Origin: Calonectria ilicicola
Taxonomy: Eukaryota > Ascomycota > Sordariomycetes > Hypocreales > Nectriaceae
Assembly (NCBI GenBank): GCA_020809705.1
Contig: CP085833.1
Coordinates: 496,001 to 560,000 of the forward strand
Length of the DNA: 64,000 bases
Reading direction: 5' to 3'
Part shown: piece by piece, positions 1 through 12,418 of the stretch
Layout: each line of letters starts with the position of its first letter
Position numbering within the stretch: the stretch's first letter is position 1
The notes under the pieces: model-generated
The model's input: the letters and a program-made list of their open reading frames with translations, nothing else
Told to the model about the DNA's origin: nothing
Database searches by the model: none
Translations under genes and position numbers: made by a program

Positions 1-1598
1 TTTAGGACTAATAGAACTTAATATTACTTAAGATTATAATAAAAGTAAGATTATTTACTTTAATTATAGAAAGAAAAAATATAAATCCTTTAAATATTAT
101 TCTTTAAAAATAAGAAATTAATTTAAATCTATATTAAAAGAATAAAAATAATTTAATATTATAAAAACTTAATAAATCTTAATATTAAAAGAAAAAGAAA
201 ATATTATAAAAAAAGTTATTCTTACTATTATTAAGAAATATAAATTAATTACTATAATTAAGTAATATATAAAAAACTATAAGTTATATAAGGTAAAACT
301 TACTTTATAATAAGAAATTAATAAAATTATTTAAAAAGTATAATTAATCTAATAAAAAAGCTAGTCCTACCTTTCCTATAAATAATTAAAATAAGCTAAA
401 AAGATAAAAATCCTTATATCTATTTTAAATATATATAATAATAAAGCACCAGTATAGTAGGATATTTATACTTATAATAAAAATAGAAATAGGAAATAGA
501 TAATTAATATTAAAAGAATGGCCTAATAAGTTAAGGAACTTTTATAAAATAGAAATAAAGTCTTCCTACTTATATAAAGTAAATAACAACTAGGAAACCA
601 TAATCCTTAATTTATCTAATATAAGGAGAATAATCTTAAATTAAATATAATATATAAAGAATATAAGAATATCTTATAAATAAATTATTATAATTATAAT
701 TATCTTTAATATATAAAATAAAAATAATATATAATATATTTTTTTATTAGAGTAAAAGATATAATTATTTATTATATTTATAAAAAATATTTTAATTAAT
801 ATAAAGTAATAAAAAGAAACCTTTACTATTAGTTTACTATATTGGAACTAGGTAAGCTTAAATTCCCTAATTATAGTAAGCTATCCTAAAATAAATATTA
901 AAATCCTAAATATAATATTTATATAATAGATAAAGTAATAGCTTAATATTAAATAAAATTAAAAAATAAGTAAAGCCCTTTATAGAAGAGTAATAAAAGC
1001 GGCTAGAATAATAATTTTTAGAATTATTAAAAGAACTTCTTAAAAAGCTCTATACTTTACAATTAAAGAGTAATCTTAATAATAACTAGAAATAGAAGTA
1101 AGAATTAAAGGGAAGTAGTGTAATATTATAATGAATAGTAGAGCTAAATAAAACTATATCAATCCTCAAGTAATTAACCAACTTCAGCTATTATAGATAA
1201 TAAAAGTTAATCTATATAAAATTATTAATATAAAAGGAATCTCTTTTAATTATAATAATAATATTATAAATAAAAAGATTAATTATCTAAAAGTCTTTAT
1301 TAAAGGAAAAAATTAAAAAGTAACCTTTAATATTATTAATATTAGATAATATAATTTAATTTTAAAGTATCTATAGTTATACTAATATAACCTTAATATC
1401 TACTAATATACTAATTAGATGCAAATACTTAAGGAGTATAATATAATTAATAATATTTTTATAAATTATAATAAAAGATCTTAAACTCCTAGCTTTAATT
1501 AAGTAAAAGATATAAGTAAAGAAGAATCTTTATTACTTAAAGAAATTAAATATAAGTATAAAAATAATTAAAAAAAATAAAAATAATAAATAATTATC

Positions 1599-1810
1599 TA
1601 TCACAGGCTAAAGCCTGGCAGAGGATTACGGCTATACCATATCCACCTAGATTAAGCTTCATAACTATGTTAATAGCGAGGGCACACTAAGGCATATATA
1701 ATCAGAAGAACACGTTCTTCTAATCATCTTCTTCTCCTTCCTCCTTAGCTTTAGATAGACCAATACAGAGCACCCTTTAGATTAAATAAACCTAGGACCA
1801 GCCCTTTATA
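1599..1810 (+). repeat. 5' LTR of the younger Gypsy element
   Basis: 212 bp, aligned base for base with 6755-6966. It starts TATCAC, where an original TGT start is plausible after G-to-A change, and ends TTTATA where the partner ends TTCACA. It is flanked on the left by target duplication TTATC (1594-1598). Confidence 0.92.
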
Positions 1811-2199
1811 TATCTAAAGCTTAACCAACTTCAATATAAACTATCGGTCAAGATATTCATGGGTATAATAGTAGATTAAGGATCCAGTAACTCGGCGCCA
1901 GATAAGACAACCTAATAATGACTAGCGTAGCTCATATAGTAAGGATTAAGTGCAACTTTGGCCCTGATCTAGGAGCAGATTGTGTAGTTAAGAGCTTAAT
2001 AGGGTAATATAGCAGAGAGATCAATGCTACCATAGGAATGCCTTGAGAAGAGCCCAAGGGCCTTAGTTAAGGCGGAGTTGTTGGGTTTAATTGGGCTAGA
2101 TATTAATGTCCTTTAACAGTCTCTCTTAAAGTGGAAGCCACTTTTAAACCTATTAAAGTTTTTAAATAATTACTATAAGTACTTAATGTAATTATAGTA

Positions 2200-2995
2200 G
2201 ATAAGAGATAAGTTAAAGCTAGATACTTATCTTTATACATCAAACTAAGAGCTCTAGTATTTAGTTAACTTATATTTAGTAATAAAACCTTAGAAGATAA
2301 TAGCTACCTTCTATACTACTAGAGGACCTAAAGATTATTACAATCCTACAGACTTTATATACTACTTAGATTATATATATAAGGATGCTAATTCGTAGAT
2401 ATATATAATAATATCCTTATAAACCCTTTAATAAGGTAAGAATATCTCTTTTGCAAGCTTTCTGCCTAAGTTTAAGTAGATTATGGTAGATATAGGAGGC
2501 TCCTAGTGGGTTAATTAAGCTAAGATTATCTTTTTAAAAGGTATACTGAACTTATAATTATAGCATAGTTTAATCACAGTAGACCTATTATACGATTATA
2601 CAGACTAACTAGCTTGAGTATAGGATATAGCTTGGAAGCTAGAGAAACTTAGGAAGCCTAGAAAAAAGGAACTTACTGCCAGCCAAAGGTAAGATTACAT
2701 TTCTTAAGTCCCTAAAATGACTAAGGACTATAAAGGTAATACACTAATAATAGGCAAGGTAGCTACTAAGAAACCGACCTCTTACAAGTAGCCTACTAGT
2801 AACTAAGACCGGGATATATAATATTACTTTAGCTATAAAAGCCTTAATCACTTAAAGGCCTTTTGCCCAATTCATCAATCAATAGTCCGACAATCTTATA
2901 TAAAGAAAGCTAAACAGGCTAGTAATATTAACTCTATAGAGTTAGACTTATCTACTAGCAAAAGTGAAGACTTAGAAAACAAGGAGCTCTAATAT
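2200..2995 (+). pseudogene. Decayed gag of the younger Gypsy element
   Basis: The frame is broken by many stops. A zinc-knuckle relic (CCHC spacing, with the first Cys altered by decay) is readable near 2822-2869, followed by an acidic tail before the protease region. The position, directly after the 5' LTR and before protease, is right for gag. The 5' limit is approximate because upstream sequence is too decayed to place the start. Confidence 0.6.
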
Positions 2996-3059
2996 AAAGT
3001 TAGATATTAGAGCTATCTAGGGAAGATCTCCAAAGGTAAGCAAAGCAAAAGCCTATAAT

Positions 3060-6000
3060 AATTAATAGATTAGCTTTAGTTAAAGCAAAAGTTAATAATT
3101 AACTTATTCAAGCCCTTATTAATATAGGCTATAATACTTTTACCCTTATAAGTAAAGATCTAGCCAACCGGCTAGCCCTTCTATATATTAAGAAGAAGCT
3201 ACAACAGCTTAATAGCTTTACTAAGTCTAAGAAAAGGATTTATACTTTTAAGATTATAGCATTGACCTTTAAGGTAGGAGGTTATAAGCAGAGGCTATAT
3301 GCCTATACTATAAAAGGCCTAGAAGAGGATTTATTCCTAGGCAAGCCTTGGTTAAAGGTAAATAAGGTTATTTATAATATAGTAAAGGAGTGCATCACCT
3401 ATAGGGTAGCTAGAATCAAGCTACAGCTTACTAGTAAAGAAGAAACCCTAGGGGTCCGTCAGATACAGGCAGCTCATTGTATTACAGCTACAACCTTTAC
3501 AGCTGAATATCACCACTTGTATAGAATATATGGTCTAGCAGCATTATTAGTACAATCTATTAGCTTAAAAGATATTAAAGAAGCCCTTTAATAGAAGGTT
3601 GAGGAAGACCTAAAGGAATGGGTTCCGGCTGCATTGCTTAATGAATTTGGAGAATTATTCTTAATAATAAAGATAGCTAAACTATCACCACACCAACCAA
3701 ATATTAATTATAAGGTTAATCTATAATAAGATAAATTTAGGGATGAACTATTACTCCCTTAAGGACCTCTATATAATATATTTAGGGAGGAATTACTAGT
3801 CCTTAGGAAGACTCTTAAAGATCTATTAAATAAGGGATTTATCTAAGCTAATAGCTTAGCTACTGGCGCCCTGGTATTGTTTATTAGGAAGCCTAGAGGA
3901 GGACTATGCTTTTATTGTAATTATCATATGCTTAATGCTATTATATAGCAAGACTGATATCCTCTTCCCCTAATTATAAAGATACTACAGAACCTATCCA
4001 AGGTTAAGTGATTTACTAAGCTAGATATGGTTGTTACCTTTTATAAGGTCCGAATGGCCAAAGGGTATGAGGCTAAGACTGCCTTCTAGACCTGGTTTAG
4101 GCTATATAAGTGGCTAGTATGCCCATTTGGCCTAAGCAGCACACCTACTATATTCCAGAGGTATATGAATAAGATATTATGAGACTTTTTAAATAACTTT
4201 ACTATAGCCTATTTGGATGATATATTGATCTATTCTAGTAGCTTAAAGAAGGATCATCTAGTAAAGGTATAGAAGGTACTTTATGCCTTGGCTGCTACTG
4301 GACTATATCTAGATCTAAAGAAGTATAAGTTTACAATCTAAGAGGTAAAATACCTAGGATTTATTATACAGACTAGGAAAGGAGTATCCTATAACCTAGA
4401 GAAGTAGCAAGCAATTTATAAATGGAAAGCACCTTAAATAGTAAAAGGCGTACAGAGTTTTCTAGGCTTTGTAAATTACTATTAGATCTTTATACCGGAC
4501 TTTGCAAAGATATTAATCCCTCTAATGATGTTAACTTGGAAAGGGGTTGTCTTTAAATGGGGACCTAGCAAGGAAGTAGCTTTCTAGGAACTTAAGTATA
4601 GGTTTTGTAAAGCTCCTATATTATAATAGTGGGATCCGGATAGACCAATATTTCTTAAGGCTAATTGCTTAGGTAATATATTAGGAGGAGTGCTAGCTCA
4701 AGAAAATAAACAGGGCTACTATCGGCCAGTTGCCTTTTACTTATAATAATTAAGCCTAGTAGAATATAACTACCCGATCTACAATAAGGAGATGCTGGCA
4801 ATCATATATTGCCTAAATACTTGGAGAGCAGAACTGCACAACTGTAGCCTATTTACTATTATTATAGATTATAAGAACCTAATATACTTTATAAAACATC
4901 AGTATCTTACAAAGTGACAGAGTCGTTAGGCAGGACAGCTATTGGAATATGATTTCCAGCTTAAGTATTAACCCAGCAGCAAGGCAGTAGTGCCAGATGC
5001 ACTAAGTTACAGAGAGTAGGATATACCCAAAAGGGTCGAAGACCCTAAGGAGCAGGGCCGTTACCTATAATTGATCCCTCAACTAGCTATTCCACAGGAT
5101 AGAGTGATTATACTAGAGTAAGTTATTCTTCGGGTAGCCTAGGTAAAGATACTACAAATAGTGGTTTTCTTTGATCATCCGGAGCTATAGGATTTATGGG
5201 ATTAAGTTATTGTTATGGATGAGACTTATATAAGTATATATATTGTAGTATAATAGTAGAAGTAAAGTCTATTACTTAAGTTAAGTCTAAAGATTTAGAT
5301 CTTAGAATATGCTTTAGATACTAAAGGTTAGTTAATTTTCTAAGACTGATTATAGGTATTTAGTAGTAAGATTAATATAAAGATACTATATACTTATATT
5401 ATATAGATGGAGTATAATGTTACTACTAGAGATCACCTAGGCTATAATGGTATAATAATTTTAGTATTAAGATGATTCTTTTAGCTAGAATTATTATAGC
5501 TAGTTTATTGGTTTGTTGCTAATTATTAAGTCTATAGAAGAAGTTATATCTGGTAGCAATTAAAGAGAGGGCTATTAAAGCCTTTACTGGTTCCAGAATG
5601 GCCACAGAGTGATCTAGCTATAAATTTTATAATAGATCTTCCTCTAATAGGCAAGAATAAATCTTAATATCTATAAATAATAATTAATCAACTTATATAA
5701 GCTATTATACTTAAGATTATACCTATAATAAAAGCAGAAGCTTATATAGAATAGTTCCTTAGTTGCTATTATAGATCATATAAAATGCCCCGGTCTATTA
5801 TTAATAACCAAGAGAGCAATTGGACCAGTAGGTTCTAACGAGCCTTTTACAAGCTAGCTAGCATTACATAGCAGCTTAGCACAGCATACCACCCGCAGAC
5901 CAATAGGGGGCCAGAACAAATAAACCAGGAAATCCAAGTATACCTACGAGCATATGTTTGCTATTCGCAGAAGGATTGGGGTTATTATCTCCCAGCAGCG

Positions 6001-6720
6001 CAGTTAGCACTAAATAACCATAAGAACTTAACTATAAGGATAAGTCTTTTCTTCTTAAAGCATAGGTACTATATAGAGCCCTTTAAGGTCCAGAAGATTA
6101 CTATAAAATTATCACTAAGTAGCAATAAGGCCCGGGCTAGGAATCTACTATAGAAAATTCAAGACACTACAGAATTTGCATAGGCTGCAGTAACTGCAAC
6201 ATAACAGCACTATGAACAAGCAACAAATAAGAAGCGGATGCCAGCGGAGAGGTTTAAGGTTGGAGATAAGGTCTAGGTTAATCTGATCAACTACAAGTCC
6301 CCTAGGCCTTGTAAGAAGCTAGATTGGCTATATTAGCAATACACTATAATAAAGGTAATAGATATATATGTAGTAGAGATTAATATACCTAGGGCAATAT
6401 ACCTATAATTCCATATTAATCTTTTAAGAAAAGTATAGTAAGATCCCTTACTAAAATAATAATAAGATAACTTCTAGCCTTTACTAATTTAGGTAGATAG
6501 TGAAGATAAGTGAATAGTCAAAGAAATTCTATATATTAGATAGAAGCAATAAGGACAAGGTAAGATCTGAGAAGCTCTTATTTAATAGTATAATTATAAA
6601 GAACCTACTTAACAATTAGTAGAGTTCTTAATAGAGCTAGAAGCTCTAAATATATATAAAGCTACCTATAGGCCAATCATAGAATCAGATGACCTAATAA
6701 GCAAGTATACAGCACTAAAG
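3060..6720 (+). pseudogene. Decayed pol of the younger Gypsy element (PR-RT-RH-IN-chromodomain)
   Basis: Retroviral-type aspartic protease lies at about 3060-3600. The only sizeable open stretch is 3262-3591, which opens at a TTG rather than an ATG and contains the DLFLGKPWL-type protease end. Reverse transcriptase follows at about 3780-4500, with an intact YLDD box near 4207-4236. RNase H is at about 4630-4990 and integrase at about 5400-6200, with a YHPQTN motif near 5885. The integrase C-terminal linker is near 6310-6440 and a chromodomain relic near 6500-6660. Each segment is split by stops that match C-to-T or G-to-A changes. It makes no functional product. Confidence 0.85.
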
Positions 6721-6754
6721 TAACAAAGTCACTACTTAGAAAAAAGAGGGGTAA

Positions 6755-6966
6755 TATTATAGGCTAAAGCCTAACAAAGGATTATAACTATACTATATCC
6801 ATCTAGATTAAGCTTTATAACTATGTTGGTAGCGAGGGCACACCAAGGCATATATAATCAGAAGAACACATTCTTCTGATTGTCTTCTTCTTCTTTCTCC
6901 TTAGCTTTAGATAGACCAATATAGAGCATCCTTTAGGTTGAATAAACCTAGAACCAGCCCTTCACA
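6755..6966 (+). repeat. 3' LTR of the younger Gypsy element
   Basis: 212 bp, same length as the 5' copy, and ends in canonical CA. It is preceded by a purine run (about 6740-6751) that would prime plus-strand synthesis, and followed at 6967-6971 by target duplication TTATC. Differences from the 5' LTR are C/T and G/A only. Confidence 0.92.
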
Positions 6967-9900
6967 TTATCTATCTTAAAGTATAATTTTAGTAAATTAA
7001 TAAAAGCCTTAAAGAAATAAAGATTAAAGTAGAAATAGATAGACTATATAATATACCCCTATAGTACTAAATCTATAAAAAGCTCTTTATAGAAGAATTA
7101 GATATTAGATTACCTAAGTTTAGTTAATAGGATTATAAAATTATTCTTAAAGATAGATCTAATATCTAATTTTACTTTATTTATAATTTTAATTAAATTA
7201 AGCTTAATACCTTAAAGGAATATATCTAAGATATACTTAAAAAGAGATATATTTATATTTTAAACTCTAAAGCTAGTTATTTTATTATATTTGTACCTAA
7301 GAAAAACAGGAAGTTATATCTTATTATAAACTATTAATAACTTAATAATATTATTATTAAAGATTATACTTTACTATTATTAATTAATAAAATAAAAAAT
7401 TACCTTTATAAAGCTAATATCTTTATTATATTAAATCTTAAAGGAATATATAATTTTATTTATATTAAAGAAAGATATAAATAAAAAACTACTTTCTAAA
7501 TAAAGTTTAAATTATTTAAATATTTAATTATACCTTTTAGACTTATAAATACACTAATATTATTTTAGTAAATAATAACTAATATATTATAAAAATACTT
7601 AAATATCTTTATTATCTACTATCTAAATAATATCCTTATCTTCTTTAAAAATAAAAAAGAATATAAAAAATATATTTATAAGGTTTTAAAAGCCTTCTAA
7701 GATATCAAACTTCTAGTTAAATTAGAAAAAAGTAAGTTCTATATTTAAGAAGTAGAATTTCTAGGATATATTATTAGCTTTAATAAAATTTGTATAGATT
7801 TAAAGAAAGTTATTATAGTAAAAGATTAAAAGGAATTTATTAATGTAAAGGAAATATAAGCCTTCCTTAGATTTATTAATTATTATTAAAGATTTATTAA
7901 AAGATTTAATAAAATTACTTTAAGTATAATAGAACTAATTAAAAAGGAATTACCTTTTAATAGGGAAATAAAGCATAATAATCATTCAAAGCTATAAAAA
8001 ATGCTATTTTAAAAGAACCTATTCTTACAATATTTGACCTTAATAAGCCTATAAAGCTAGAAACCGATGTATCGGATTTTATTTTAGGGGCCTAGATCAA
8101 ATAATAAGATAAATAAAGAAATCTACATCCTATAGTATTTTACTTATATAAGCTATATAGCCCTAAGCTAAACTACTTAATCTATAATAAAGAATTCCTT
8201 ATTATTATTAATACTTTTAAAGAATTCTAATAATATCTTTTAAGAAGTAATTATAAAATTATAATATATATTAATTATAAAAATATTACTTACTTTATAA
8301 TCACTTAAAAACTTAGTAAAAGGCAATTATAATATATAGAATACCTATCTAAATTTAATTACTAAATTATCTATATTAAAAGAACTAAAAACAACTATAC
8401 TAATATAATTAGCCGCCAACCTAATTATAATATAGAAAAACTAAAAATATAAGAAAAACTATTAATTTATAATACTAATAGAGGATTAGAATAAGCCTTA
8501 ATTAATGGAATAATAATAGAAATAAAGAAAATAATTGCTACTATAAGAGTAGAAGGATTACTGTATATAATTAGAACCATTATTGTAGAAATACTAATAT
8601 AATAAGTGGAATAGGGTAATCTACTACTAAGGAAAATTGAAGAATATAATCTAGTACTTTTAGAAGAAGAAAAAATAGATTATTTATAAGTGCTAGAGGA
8701 ATACTAAATAGAATTAATAAGGGATATTTATAAATATCCCTTGTATAACTATAAAAATATTAATAAAACCCTTAAATAAGTTAAATAAATATTTTTCTTT
8801 AATAAAATAAAAAAGAAAGTTAAATAAATATATAAGAAATATAATTTATATTAATACTTTAAAAAACTAAGATATAAATTATATAGATTATTATAACTAT
8901 CTCTTATTATATAATAACCATAGGACTCAATTATAATAAACTTTATTATTAATCTTTTCTTATTAGTAGACCTTGTTATAGAAGTATATTATAATAATAT
9001 TTTTATTATTATGGATTACTTTATAAAAGTAGTATACTATCTTTTTTATAATAAAGTAATAAAAGAAGAATAATTTACTTACTTTTTCTTTTAAAATATA
9101 ATTATTATATATAAACTACCAATTAAAATTATTTTAAATAAAGAATAACTATTTATATTTAAGTTTTAATAAAATTTAATATTTTTAATAGGGTTAAATT
9201 ATAAGCTAAGTATAGCCTTCTACCCTTAAACAAATAAGCAAACCGAATACTAAAATCAGGAAATTAAGTAATATTTATAATATTATATTAATTATAAGTA
9301 AACCGATTAGGTAGAAAAATTACCTATTATATAGTTAGTATATAATATATCCTATAATTATAGTATTAAAATAATATTAGTAAAGGCTAATTTTAACTTT
9401 ATATTAGATGCTTATTGAGCTCCCTTAGAAGGTATAATTTAAGTAAAAGTAATAATTAAGTTAGATAATCTAAGAAAACTATATAAGGAAATAAAAATTA
9501 AATTAGAATTTATTTATAATATTATAAAAAGATACTATAATCTAAAAAGGCTAAAGGGACTAACCTTTTTAAAGGGAGATATAGTTTACTTAGCAATAAA
9601 AAATCTTATAATAAAATAATAGAATAAAAAAATTAACTTTATATAAATTAAATCTTACCTAATAAAAAGAAAAATATTAAAAAATAACTATAAACTCAAT
9701 CTCCTTAATAATATTAAGGTATACTTTATCTTTTATATTTCTCTCCTTAAACCTAAGGATAGCATTTAAGTTAATACTAGATTAATATATAAACTATAGA
9801 TAGAAAACCTCAAAGATTAATAGAAAGTAAAGAAAATCCTATAAAAAAAGAGGAAGATAGAAAATTCGAAATTAAATAAAAAGGCTATAAGGAAATAATA

Positions 9901-10638
9901 TAGAAATTAGCCAAATACCTTATATATTATTTAAAATTACTAAAAGCATTTCTAAAAACATAATACCAAATAAACTATTAAGATTAATAATATTCTAATT
10001 AATAATATTTATTATCCCTAGAGATTATACCTAAATAATAGCCTTTAATTCTACCTAATCTATCTCTTCCAATTTATCTAAAGAAGAAAGATTATAATAT
10101 ACTATCTTTATACCTTTTATCTTAAGCTAATATTTTTAATAATAAAGATAGAATAAATGATTTAGAGACTTCTAGATTTTAGCCTAAGCAGTAAGTACTT
10201 TTGCTTATATATAAAGGAACTTTTTCTTAATTATCTTCTCCTTTACATCTAAATAATCGGACTCCCGATTTATTTAATTTATTATAAAAGTTAGTAATTA
10301 ATTATATTTACTATTATAAAAAATAATATATATATAATTAAAAATACCTTTAAAGTATTATATATTCTACTACAATAAGTGCACTTATTATAACAATTAC
10401 TAGAATCTAGTAATATCTTATATTGTAGATTCTTAGAGGAATAAAAAGAATATAGTATAACTTCAAAATTTATTAAATTAATAAGCTAAGCTTAGGCTTT
10501 AGTATAAAGATATTATTTAAAATTATTTAAATTATAAAATATAATTAAAGAAATAATTTTTAAAAAATAAAAATAAGGTACTTATATATAAGGTTGACTT
10601 AATAGGCTTTAAAGATAAGATTAATAAAGGGGGGATAT

Positions 10639-10961
10639 TGTATTATAACCTATAATATATCTAGGCAGTTTATAGCAGTAGAACTAATATCTACCTACCC
10701 TATAATCTTATATTAATTAATAAGGAAGTATTCACTTATAATTATCTATAATATTGGTAATTATCCTATAATCACTAACCCAATTACCAACACTTTAGAT
10801 AGAACTAATATAATAAGTACTTACTAAAATAATAATATATAAATAAATTAAAATCTACCCTTATAATTAATATTAACTAACTTTTAATATAATTTAATTA
10901 CTTTAATTATAATTAACTATTATTTAATATAATACTTTCATTATTTTATTTTATTATAACA
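10639..10961 (+). repeat. Putative 3' LTR of the older Gypsy element
   Basis: It begins TGTATTATAA immediately after a G-rich polypurine tract (10,627-10,634) and ends TTATAACA, giving TG...CA ends with short inverted termini and a length of 323 bp. The matching 5' LTR lies outside the window, so the boundaries could not be verified by alignment. Confidence 0.55.
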
Positions 10962-12180
10962 TACCTAACCATCCTGCTAACAATAAACCTTTTATTTTGA
11001 TTGGTTTATTAAATTGGGAATTGACCAGACTGTTATAATTAGATATAGTAATATTCATTTACCGGTCCTTTTAATATCAGGAAGCCTTTTCTATCTAGAT
11101 TTAATATTAAGTTAATAATACTAATATTAGTTTATTAGAGATTAATAATAATATTTAATTATATAATAATAATAAAATATATTAAAATTTAATTTTTTAT
11201 ATAATTAAATAGGCTTTTTATTTTAAGGAGTTAATTTAATTATAGATTAAGGTTAATTTAATAAAAAAGGAAGATTAAAAGCTATTAATTAATAAAAGAT
11301 TAATTAAGGAAGATTAGGAGATTTTAATAAAGATTTATAATCTTTTTTTCCCTTTTAAAAGGAAATAATAAGGTTCTAATCCTACTACCTTAGCAATATT
11401 AGCTAGATTATTTAAAGCCTTTTCTAGTTAATAACTTAGTTTAAAAAATAATATAATTATTATACCTTTAATTTAATTATAGTTAATAAGCCTTAACAAA
11501 CCCTTTAAAATACCTTATTATAATATTTATATAATTATAATTAAGTATTCATAATAAAGCTACAATAATAGGCTAATATAAAGGAATATTTATACCTCTA
11601 TTACCAATTATTAATAAACCAATTAAAATATTATAAAAGCCTATTTAACTATATTTTAATTTATTAAACTACTACTATCCTTCATCCCTCCCTAAAGGCC
11701 TATTAGATTATCTATATAAAGTTATTTAAAGTAAATCTTATTATTAATTAATTTTAAAGTTTTTTTTAATAATTAGATTATTAATAAGTAATATTAATAG
11801 TCTTAGGCTATAGATTTCCTTAATTAATATAATAATTCCTTACTTAACCTTCTTCTTAATAATTTCTATAAGAACCTAACTAAAAGTAATAGCTTAATTA
11901 TATATAAATTAAATACTTAGCTTAATAAGGCCCTTAAAAAGCTAGATAATTTAATTATTTTTTAATAATAATAAAAGTAGATTTTTCTTTTAATAAATCA
12001 AATAATAATAAATATCCTTATAATACTATTAATATTAGCTAAATATAAATATATATTTAATTAAACTAAACTAATAATAAAATTATAATAATACAATCTA
12101 ACTAATAAAACCTTAAAAACTATTAAATATTTAAAACACTAAATAACTAATATATAATATAACACATAATTCAAATTATC
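10962..12180. other. AT-rich block without genes, unidentified transposon relics
   Basis: About 1.2 kb of extremely AT-rich sequence, like the elements to its left, with no reading frame of note and no domain that I can recognise. It is probably RIP-decayed transposon sequence of a further family. The change to normal composition is abrupt near 12,180. Confidence 0.6.
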
Positions 12181-12194
12181 TCAATTTAATTCAA

Positions 12195-12275
12195 TCAATT
12201 CAAATCGGAAGCCCTCAATTCAAATACGAATCCCTTCAATTCAAATGTGAAAATCCTGTTTGAGATTTGAATTGA
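12195..12275. repeat. Three direct copies and one inverted copy of an 11-bp motif at the AT/GC boundary
   Basis: TCAATTCAAAT occurs exactly at 12,195-12,205, 12,215-12,225 and 12,236-12,246. Its exact reverse complement is at 12,265-12,275. Spacing is 20-21 bp between direct copies and 29 bp to the inverted one. The array sits at the end of the AT block and about 145 bp upstream of the AflR-like gene. It could be a transposon end or a regulator-binding array. Confidence 0.7.
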
Positions 12276-12418
12276 CCGCAGCGCTGCTTACGAGTTCTTC
12301 GCATCCCTGTCGTGTAGCCCTACGTGGCGGCAACAAGGGCCCGTGGGCTGTTTAGCACGCAAGGAACAGGGACCTGGTGGGATGGAAACGCTCATCTTTC
12401 CCCGTTTAATTGAAAACC

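Larger units (their letters stand above)
1599..6966 (+). mobile_element. Younger nested chromovirus-type Ty3/Gypsy LTR retrotransposon
   Basis: A full-length element of 5368 bp. It has two aligned 212-bp LTRs, a perfect 5-bp target-site duplication TTATC at 1594-1598 and 6967-6971, and a polypurine tract at about 6740-6751 just before the 3' LTR. Internal order is gag with a zinc knuckle, protease, reverse transcriptase, RNase H, integrase and chromodomain, which defines the chromovirus lineage of Ty3/Gypsy. All long frames are broken by TAG/TAA stops at positions where Gln or Trp is expected, so the copy is dead. It is less AT-rich than the element it entered, so it arrived later. The LTRs differ at about 27 sites and every difference I could align is a transition, the RIP signature. 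Confidence 0.93.
1..10961 (+). mobile_element. Old, heavily decayed Ty3/Gypsy retrotransposon, interrupted by a younger one
   Basis: This element is seen as two pieces, 1-1598 and 6967-10,961, separated by the insertion of the younger Gypsy element; its 5' end lies outside the window. Translation gives only broken frames, but the order of recognisable pieces is right for Ty3/Gypsy. A reverse-transcriptase segment lies near 7270-7400 (VPKKN-type motif), with a YxDD-box relic (now YLNN) near 7617-7640. RNase H-like sequence lies near 8030-8400, an integrase core with a YPQTN-type motif near 8990-9340, and a chromodomain-like tail (KGYKE) near 9870-9960. A G-rich polypurine tract at about 10,627-10,634 precedes a putative 3' LTR. 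Base composition is extremely AT-rich and TpA-rich, as expected after intense RIP. No part can be coding now. The right boundary depends on the LTR call and is less certain than the internal domains. Confidence 0.8.

Noticed and set aside
1..12180. CRISPR array or bacterial insertion sequence in the AT-rich block
   Set aside because: No regularly spaced identical repeats; the recognisable domains are eukaryotic Ty3/Gypsy and the genes around have spliceosomal introns.
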